In this document: in pieces, positions 58,219 through 64,000 of the stretch
How the letters are laid out: the number at the start of each line of letters is the position of its first letter
Position numbering within the stretch: the stretch's first letter is position 1
DNA from: Paractinoplanes tereljensis
GTDB taxonomy: Bacteria > Actinomycetota > Actinomycetes > Mycobacteriales > Micromonosporaceae
Length of the DNA stretch: 64,000 bases
Reading direction: 5' to 3'
NCBI RefSeq assembly: GCF_016862435.1
Contig: NZ_BOMY01000039.1
Span: 62,001-126,000 of the forward strand
Made by a program: the position numbers and the translations under genes
Notes under the pieces: model-generated
Told to the model about the DNA's origin: nothing
Databases searched by the model: none
What the model saw: only the letters and a program-made list of their open reading frames with translations

Positions 58219-60351
58219 TCATGAGACGACGATCTTGCCGGTGTTCTGCGGATATATGGCGTCGTTATAGAAATAGGTGCCGGGCTTGGTGAACGTATGT
58301 GACCAGGACTTTCCGGGCATCAGGACGCCGGTGTCGAACTCGTCGTCGAAGAACGACACGGCGGCGTGCGCGGAGGTGTTGTCCGCCGGGTTGACGAAGG
58401 TGACCTGCGCGCCGACCGGGACGGTGAGGTGTTGCGGCGACATCGCGTTCTGCGCGACCAGGTTCTCGGTGGCCCCGGGTACCTTCCGGGTGGCGTCCCA
58501 GATCCGGCCGATGGTGACGGTGTTGTTGGCGGTAGCGCCGGTCACCGGCGCGGAGCGGACGTCGTTGCGTTTCGACGGCGGAACGGGTGCGGGGGCCGGT
58601 GCCACGGTTCCGCCCAGCTTGAACGCCCACAGGTGGTCGCCCCGCGGGATGTCCGGGTAGGGCAGGCCGTTGCCGCCGGCAAAGACCGCGATGTACTGCT
58701 CGCCGCCGATCTCGTACGAGATCGGGCTGGTGTGCACTCCGGCGCCGGTCTGGAAACTCCAGAGCACGTCGCCGTTGCGGTCGTCCATCGCGTGCAGGAC
58801 TCCGTCGGGGCCGCCCTGAAACATGATCCGCCCGGCGGTGGTGAGGATGCCGTTGCCATGGGCGAGCGACCATTCCCCGTCCTTGACCCACACCGGCTTG
58901 TTGGTGACCGGATCCACGGCCGCGATGCCGCCGGCGAAATACTCCCCCAGCGGCCGGGACGTGTTGACCCGGCCGTCCCGGGCGTTCGAATAGCCCGAGT
59001 TGATCAACCCATAACCCACATAGATCCAACCGGTGTACGGGTTGAAGGACAGGTGCGCCCAGTCCGCGCCGCCGCCCGCACCCGGGAAGATGATCACCGG
59101 CCGGTCCCAGTGCGGGGTGTACAGGCCACCGGTCTCGTAGAACGGCACCGGCCGGGTCGCCTTGTCGATGCGTGGCTCCTGCGGCACGAACGGCTCGCCG
59201 CCCGGGAACGGCTGTGTGGGCGCGGTCTTCTGGCGTACGTCCTGGGGAACCGGTCGTTCCTCGATGCCGTGGATCGCCTCGCCGGTGCGCCGGTCGAGGA
59301 TGTAATACATGCCGACCTTGCTGCCGTAGACCACCACCTTCCGCGGCTTCCGGTCGACGACCAGGTCGACCAGCACCGGGGCCATCACGTTGTCCATGTC
59401 CCAGATGTCGTGGTGCACCGACTGGAAATGCCACCGCCGCCGCCCGGTCTTCGCGTCGAGCGCGACGATCGAGTTGGCGAACAGGTTGTCGCCGGCCCGC
59501 GACGAGCCGTCGGTACGCGGATAGGGGCCGCTGAACGTCCAGTAGACGAGGCCGAGCTCCGGGTCGATCGCCGGGTGGATCCACGGCACCGCGCCGCCGG
59601 TCTTCCACGAGTCGCCCGCCCACGTGTCGTGGCCGAACTCGCCCGGTCCGGGGGCCGACCAAAAGGTCCAGGCGATCTCGCCGGTGGCGGCATGCAGCGC
59701 GTACGCCCGGCCGCGCGCCCCGCCGGTGCTGCCCTGCATGCCGACGTAAATCAGGCCGCCGAAGTAGACGACCGCTCCGGCCAGCGTGCCGGTCAGGCCG
59801 CCGCACTGCCCGTTCTGCGGGTCGCAGCCGCTGTCCGAGCCGCCCTCGTCCGCGGTGATCAGGGCTTTCTGCCAGACGATCGCGCCAGTGCGCTGATCCA
59901 GTGCGTACACGATGTTGGCACCGCTGGTGGAGAAGACCTTGCCCTCGCCCAGCGCGACGCCGCGCATGTTCGTGGTCTTGCTGCCGAGATTGGTCTTCCA
60001 CTTGATCGCGCCGGTGCGACCGTCGACGGCGAACACGTTCTGCTGGGTGGTCTGCACGTAGAGCACGCCGTCCTGGACGACGGCGGTGCTCTGCTGCGGC
60101 TGGCTGGTGCTGCCGCCTTCGAGGTTCGCGTGCCAGGCACCGCCGAGCTGCCGGATCGTCCGCCGGTTGATCTGACTCAGGTTCGAGTGGTTGGTGTTGC
60201 CGAGGTCGCCACACACTTTCGGAAAGTTCTTGCCGGTCCGCCCGAACGCGGCGGGCTGCGACGGGATGACCGGGGCCGCCGCAGCCGGCGTTCCGACGGC
60301 GGTCGCGCCGGCCACACCGGCCGCACCGGCCAGGAAATTGCGTCTTTCCAT
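58219..60351 (-). CDS. Tat-exported PQQ-dependent dehydrogenase with C-terminal cupredoxin-like domain
   Basis: A 710-residue quinoprotein. The Tat-like signal MERRNFLAGAAG precedes an eight-bladed beta-propeller dehydrogenase domain (about 40-590) with blade motifs such as AVDGRTGAIKWKT, ALDQRTGAIVWQKA, ALHAATGEIAW and AVDPVTNKPVW. The C-terminal 110 residues (about 600-710) resemble a cupredoxin (VPVGAQVTFVNPADNTSAHA, GKSWSHTFTKPGTYFYND), but the usual Cys/His/Met copper ligands of the last loop are absent (YNDAIYPQNTG). No haem c motif. The operon encodes its cofactor. Substrate may be quinate/shikimate or a sugar-like alcohol (inference). Confidence 0.92.
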   Translation of the reverse strand: MERRNFLAGAAGVAGATAVGTPAAAAPVIPSQPAAFGRTGKNFPKVCGDLGNTNHSNLSQINRRTIRQLGGAWHANLEGGSTSQPQQSTAVVQDGVLYVQTTQQNVFAVDGRTGAIKWKTNLGSKTTNMRGVALGEGKVFSTSGANIVYALDQRTGAIVWQKALITADEGGSDSGCDPQNGQCGGLTGTLAGAVVYFGGLIYVGMQGSTGGARGRAYALHAATGEIAWTFWSAPGPGEFGHDTWAGDSWKTGGAVPWIHPAIDPELGLVYWTFSGPYPRTDGSSRAGDNLFANSIVALDAKTGRRRWHFQSVHHDIWDMDNVMAPVLVDLVVDRKPRKVVVYGSKVGMYYILDRRTGEAIHGIEERPVPQDVRQKTAPTQPFPGGEPFVPQEPRIDKATRPVPFYETGGLYTPHWDRPVIIFPGAGGGADWAHLSFNPYTGWIYVGYGLINSGYSNARDGRVNTSRPLGEYFAGGIAAVDPVTNKPVWVKDGEWSLAHGNGILTTAGRIMFQGGPDGVLHAMDDRNGDVLWSFQTGAGVHTSPISYEIGGEQYIAVFAGGNGLPYPDIPRGDHLWAFKLGGTVAPAPAPVPPSKRNDVRSAPVTGATANNTVTIGRIWDATRKVPGATENLVAQNAMSPQHLTVPVGAQVTFVNPADNTSAHAAVSFFDDEFDTGVLMPGKSWSHTFTKPGTYFYNDAIYPQNTGKIVVS

Positions 60352-60364
60352 CGACTGCCCCGCC

Positions 60365-61429
60365 TCAGCTGCAGAACGGAAGCTTGCCCATGGCGGACAG
60401 GATCCCGTTGACGACGTGCTTCTTGAAGAAGGCCTGCCCGACGAAGCCGGACCCGTCGGTCCAGGCGGCCGAATCGTGGCCGAGGGCGGTGACCCAGGAG
60501 CGTCCGCCGTCGTAGTACTGGCACCAGGAGATCGGGTGGAACTTGCCGTGGCCGGGGTGCGTGCCCGACTTGGTGGCCAGGGTGGACTCGTCGACGCCCA
60601 GCAGCCATTTCACCCGGCCCGGGAAGGGCATCCAGTTGTACCACTCGTCCTTGAAGTCCCACCGGCCCGGCAATCCCTGGGTGGACGAATCTTTGGCGTA
60701 GGTGACGACGGTGCCGTTCTGGTTGGCGCCGTGGTCGTAGTACTGGGTGCCGCCGCACAGCCCCTCGTAGTACGGCCAGTTGTACTCGGTGCCGCCGATC
60801 GCGTTGTGGATGCCGACGAACCCGCCGCCGGCCCGCATGTACTGCCGCAGCGCGGTCTTGGCCGCGTCCAGGTGCGCGCCGGTGGTGGTGTTGACCGCGC
60901 TGGCCGGCTGGACCGCGGTGCCGTGCTTCCACAGCGTGTCCCGGCTGGTGCTGCCGAAGACGACCGCCTTGTAGGTACTGCCGATGCCGGGCATCTGGGT
61001 GACGTCCTCGGTCCAGTCGACCTGCACGCCAACCTCGCCCATCCACTTGATGACCGCATTCTGCAGCACGTGCGCCGCCGTCAGCGGTGGGTTCAGCCCG
61101 GCCGGGAGCGCGGGTCCGAGGTGGGCGTGCCGCGGGCCGGCGGTGCGGGTGTAGAGCAGGATGCGATCCTGCCGGTTGAGCACCCACGGGTGGTAGGACG
61201 CCGGCACCTGCCCGCGGACCACGTTGTAGTACGGGTCGTAGTACTGCTCGAGGCCGCGCGGGACGTTGGCCGTGATCGGCTGTTTGACCGTCGGTTCCGC
61301 ACCGCCGGCGTGCCGCTCGCCGGCACCGTTCGCGGAGGCGGCTCCGGGGATAGCGGTAACGGCGGCGGCGGCCGCGGCGGAGGCGGCGGCCGCGCCCCGC
61401 AGGACGGAGCGCCTGGGAAGTTTCGCCAT
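60365..61429 (-). CDS. Tat-exported ThuA-domain protein
   Basis: A 354-residue protein. The Tat signal KLPRRSVLRGAAAASAA leads to a ThuA-like (trehalose utilization) glutamine-amidotransferase-like domain (about 75-350). Features include ILLYTRTAGPRHAHLGPALP, GGGFVGIHNAIGGTEYNWPYYEGLCGG and PISWCQYYDGGRSWVTALGHD. ATG 61429 has GGAAGG upstream. Stop is 13 nt before the PQQ dehydrogenase start, so both are one transcript. ThuA proteins act on 3-keto sugars; a role as partner of the dehydrogenase is inferred. Confidence 0.88.
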   Translation of the reverse strand: MAKLPRRSVLRGAAAASAAAAAAVTAIPGAASANGAGERHAGGAEPTVKQPITANVPRGLEQYYDPYYNVVRGQVPASYHPWVLNRQDRILLYTRTAGPRHAHLGPALPAGLNPPLTAAHVLQNAVIKWMGEVGVQVDWTEDVTQMPGIGSTYKAVVFGSTSRDTLWKHGTAVQPASAVNTTTGAHLDAAKTALRQYMRAGGGFVGIHNAIGGTEYNWPYYEGLCGGTQYYDHGANQNGTVVTYAKDSSTQGLPGRWDFKDEWYNWMPFPGRVKWLLGVDESTLATKSGTHPGHGKFHPISWCQYYDGGRSWVTALGHDSAAWTDGSGFVGQAFFKKHVVNGILSAMGKLPFCS

Positions 61430-61452
61430 AGGAAGCCTTCCATTGAACATGA

Positions 61453-61469
61453 GGTCCGCTAGGCGGACC
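61453..61469. promoter_or_regulatory. Palindrome in divergent promoter between PQQ operon and second dehydratase
   Basis: GGTCCGC (61453-61459) TAG GCGGACC (61463-61469) is a perfect 17-bp palindrome 24 nt upstream of the ThuA start. A second GAGGTCCGG half-site follows at about 61480-61489. GTCC/GGAC elements also occur in the aldehyde dehydrogenase/IclR spacer, so one regulator (perhaps IclR) might bind both. Weak evidence. Confidence 0.45.
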
Positions 61470-61626
61470 GATAGTTCCACTGTGAGGTCCGGCTCAATAT
61501 AAAGACGATGTTTCCGGCTGCGCAAGGTTTGATTGCCGCTTCCCACAACCCACTGATCGGCACCCATGGACCACTGGCCGGACCAGCGGTTAACTATCCG
61601 GTACGTTCATAGACGAAGGGAAGGCC

Positions 61627-64000
61627 ATGGGATATCGCACTTCGGTCTCCACCGCGTGCCTGTCGGGCGCCCTCGAGGACAAACTCGCCGCGGCCGCCGC
61701 CGCACGCTTCCCGGGCGTGGAACTCACCGAGAACGACCTCATCGTGTCGTCCTGGTCGCCACGCCGCATCCGCGAGGAGTGCGAACGACGAGGCCTGACG
61801 ATCGACGCCTACCAACCGCTCACCGACGTCGAAGGGGTGCCGCCCACCCTGTTCGCGGCCAACCTCCGGCGGGCCGAAAGGATTTTCGGCCTGCTCGAGG
61901 AATTGGGAACGCGAACGTTGGTGGTGTGCTCGACGATGTCCCCGGACGCGGTCGACGACGACGATCTCGCCGCGGAACAGTTGCACGCTCTCGCCACCCG
62001 GGCCGCCGCGCACGGCGTGCGCATCGCCTACGAGGCGCTCGCCTGGGGCCGGTTCGTGAACACCTACACCCACGCGTGGCGCATCGTCCGACGCGCCGGG
62101 CATCCCGCCCTCGGCCTGTGCCTGGACAGCTTCCACGTCCTGTCGCGCGACGACGATCCGGCCGGAATTCGCGTCATCCCGGGTGACAAAATCTTTCACT
62201 TGCAGGTTGCCGACGCGGAACGGGCCATCGCCGACGTCGCCCGGCGAAGCCGGCACCACCGGCTGTTCCCCGGACTGGGATCGTTCGACCTGCCGGCCTT
62301 CGTCGGAAACGTGCTGGGCACCGGCTACGACGGCCCGGTGGCGCTGGAGGTCGTCAACGACGTCTATCGGCAGGCCGATCCCCGGCAGGCCGCCATCGAC
62401 GGCATGCGGTCCCTGCTCTCTCTGCAGGAAAGCATCGCGGACACGCCGGCCAAGCCGGCCCTGACGCCCGCTCCCGAACTCGGCGGCATCGTGTTCACCG
62501 AGCTCGCGGTCGACGCGACGTCCGGCCCCGTGGTCGCCCGGGCCCTGGCGGCGCTGAGCTTCGTCCACACCGGTCAGCACCGCTCGAAATCCGTCCAGCT
62601 CTGGCAGCAGGCCAAGGCGCGCGTGCTGCTGAACTTCGCCGCGCAGCGAACGGTCACGCCCGGAACCACCACGGTCTGCGCATTCGCGGTGGAGAGCACC
62701 GATCCCGCCGCGTCGACCCGGCGCGCGGAGGACCTGCTGGCTCCGGCCCTGCCCCGCCTGCACCAGCCCGGCGAGGCCGAGCTGACCTCCATCGCCGCAC
62801 CCGACGGGACCGCGGTCTTCCTGGTGCACACCGGCGCGAACAGCGAGAGCTGGCTGCAGGACTTCCAGCCGGTGCCGCCTCCGCCCTCCGACCGAGCGGC
62901 CCACGGCCGGATCACCGGCACGGACCACATCTCGCTCACCGACGTGGTCGACGACTTCGACAACGCCACCCTGTTCTACCGGACCGTACTCGGCCTGCAC
63001 GCCGGAAACACGGCCGAGATCGCCGCGCCGTTCGGTCCCATCCTGAGCCGGGTGGCCACGGATCGATCCGGCCGGGTACGCATCGCCCTCAACACCGCGC
63101 CGCTGCGTCGCGGGGACTGGGCGCCGGTGATACCGAATCCGCAGTACGTCGCGTTCAGTACCGATGACGCGATCGCCTGCGCGGCCGCGATGCGGGAACT
63201 GGGCGCCGCGCCCCTGAGGATCCCGGACAACTACTACGCCGATCTCCAGGCCCGTTTCGAGATCGGCGAGGAGACACTCGCCGCTCTCCGGGAGCACTCG
63301 ATCCTGTACGACCAGGACGAGAAGGGCGCCTACCTGCACTTCTACACCGAGATACTCGGCTCTCGGGTGTTCTTCGCGGTGGTGCAGCGGATCGGCGGCT
63401 ACGGCGGCTACGGAGGTCCGGTCGATGCACCGGTACGGATGGCCGCCCACCGCGAGCGACGGTTGCTCGCGCTCAGACATACCTCGCTCGACCAGCTGGA
63501 CGACCGCCGCGACTTCTCGCTGGCCCACCTGACCGCGCTGAGCCTCTCCCCGCCCGAGCTGGTCGACGCGGCCGCCGAGGCCGGCTATCGCTACGTCGGT
63601 TTGCGGCTGACCCGGGTGACCCCGCAGGAGCCGCATTACCCGCTGGCCACCGACCCTGCCCTGATGCGGACCACCAAGGCCCGCCTGGCCTCGACCGGGA
63701 TCGAGGTCCTGGACATCGAGCTCGCCCGGATCAGCCCGGGCGACGACCCGCGCGACTTCCAGCGGTTCCTCGAAGCCGGCGCCGAACTGGGCGCACGGCA
63801 CGTCATCGCCCAGCTTCCCGACCCCGACCGGGCCCGCAAGACCGATCGATTCGCGCAACTGTGCGAGATGGCCCGGCCCCTGGGCCTCACCATGGACCTC
63901 GAATTCCCGTCCTGGACGGAGACCCCGGACCTGCACGCCGCCGTCCGGGTTCTCCGCGAGGCCGGCCAGCCCAACGCCGGTATCCTGATCGATCTCCTGC
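61627..64000 (+). CDS. Trimodular 3-dehydroshikimate dehydratase-type protein (TIM barrel, HPPD-like, second TIM barrel), partial
   Basis: Open to the right edge with 791 codons and no stop. Residues 1-275 (TACLSGALEDKLAA, AYEALAWGRF, LCLDSFHVLSRD, ALEVVNDVYRQAD) and 285-610 (ITGTDHISLTDVVDDFDNAT, GSRVFFAVVQRIGGYGGYG) are paralogous to the two domains of the protein at 40414. From about residue 625 there is a further sugar-phosphate isomerase-like TIM barrel (LTALSLSPPELVDAAAEAGY, VLDIELARISPGDD). The first two modules predict DHS dehydratase; the third is additional. ATG 61627 follows AAGGGAAGG. Divergent from the ThuA/PQQ operon. Confidence 0.85.
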   Translation, partial: MGYRTSVSTACLSGALEDKLAAAAAARFPGVELTENDLIVSSWSPRRIREECERRGLTIDAYQPLTDVEGVPPTLFAANLRRAERIFGLLEELGTRTLVVCSTMSPDAVDDDDLAAEQLHALATRAAAHGVRIAYEALAWGRFVNTYTHAWRIVRRAGHPALGLCLDSFHVLSRDDDPAGIRVIPGDKIFHLQVADAERAIADVARRSRHHRLFPGLGSFDLPAFVGNVLGTGYDGPVALEVVNDVYRQADPRQAAIDGMRSLLSLQESIADTPAKPALTPAPELGGIVFTELAVDATSGPVVARALAALSFVHTGQHRSKSVQLWQQAKARVLLNFAAQRTVTPGTTTVCAFAVESTDPAASTRRAEDLLAPALPRLHQPGEAELTSIAAPDGTAVFLVHTGANSESWLQDFQPVPPPPSDRAAHGRITGTDHISLTDVVDDFDNATLFYRTVLGLHAGNTAEIAAPFGPILSRVATDRSGRVRIALNTAPLRRGDWAPVIPNPQYVAFSTDDAIACAAAMRELGAAPLRIPDNYYADLQARFEIGEETLAALREHSILYDQDEKGAYLHFYTEILGSRVFFAVVQRIGGYGGYGGPVDAPVRMAAHRERRLLALRHTSLDQLDDRRDFSLAHLTALSLSPPELVDAAAEAGYRYVGLRLTRVTPQEPHYPLATDPALMRTTKARLASTGIEVLDIELARISPGDDPRDFQRFLEAGAELGARHVIAQLPDPDRARKTDRFAQLCEMARPLGLTMDLEFPSWTETPDLHAAVRVLREAGQPNAGILIDLL

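Noticed and set aside
61594..63936. Long open frame of 780 codons on the minus strand
   Set aside because: It is antisense to the dehydratase fusion, whose + strand frame has clear domain homology; the minus frame is an artefact of GC-rich codon usage.

Overview
The window is a high-GC actinomycete chromosome segment. I infer a soil Micromonosporaceae-type organism (Actinoplanes-like) from the GTG/ATG starts, strongly GC-biased third codon positions, several SigE-family sigma factors each paired with a membrane sensor, two large LuxR-type ATPase regulators, STAS/ANTAR stress regulators, a class E/F-type sortase beside a DUF4397 protein, and a bacterial type III polyketide synthase. No rRNA, tRNA, CRISPR array, insertion sequence or phage module was seen. 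Taxonomy cannot be fixed from the sequence alone.

Layout. 0-12 kb: three ECF/SigE sigma factor plus membrane sensor pairs (<1-1095, 8238-9559, 10220-11904), interleaved with a DUF4397-sortase pair, peptide deformylase, a Tat-exported intradiol-dioxygenase-like lipoprotein, and an AraC regulator divergent from a metallo-beta-lactamase/SnoaL operon. 12.2-12.7 kb: a non-coding stretch rich in perfect inverted repeats, a candidate structured RNA. 12.7-19.4 kb: methyltransferase, class IV aminotransferase, PhoU, and small redox and hydrolase genes. 19.5-28.5 kb: two LAL-type LuxR regulators, AraC and TetR regulators, and an MFS exporter. 28.5-38 kb: a stress region with two broken genes (DUF1990 and hsp20 remnants), three STAS antagonists, an RsbW-like ATPase, large-subunit catalase, a GAF-ANTAR protein and OtsA. 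38.5-40.3 kb: type III PKS and TetR.

40.3 kb to the end is a catabolic island and the most interesting part. A TetR repressor faces, across a perfect 24-bp palindrome, a 3-dehydroshikimate dehydratase-type protein (TIM barrel plus HPPD-like domain). A convergent operon follows: aldehyde dehydrogenase, ThDP enzyme, Liv-type ABC importer (with permease and ATPase fused) and an FMN/FAD/Fe-S oxidoreductase. An IclR regulator is divergent from this operon. Then come a CoA-transferase, a shikimate dehydrogenase whose promoter carries a partial copy of the TetR palindrome, and an operon encoding a ThuA-domain protein, an exported PQQ dehydrogenase and its own cofactor pathway (pqqA, pqqC, fused pqqD-pqqE, pqqB). 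Divergent from that, a second dehydratase-type protein carries an extra third TIM barrel and runs off the window end.

Working model (inference): a quinate/shikimate-type hydroaromatic acid is taken up or oxidised outside the membrane by the PQQ enzyme, converted by shikimate dehydrogenase to 3-dehydroshikimate, and dehydrated to protocatechuate. The aldehyde dehydrogenase/ThDP/CoA-transferase part handles a related aromatic or keto acid. The ring-cleavage genes are not in the window.
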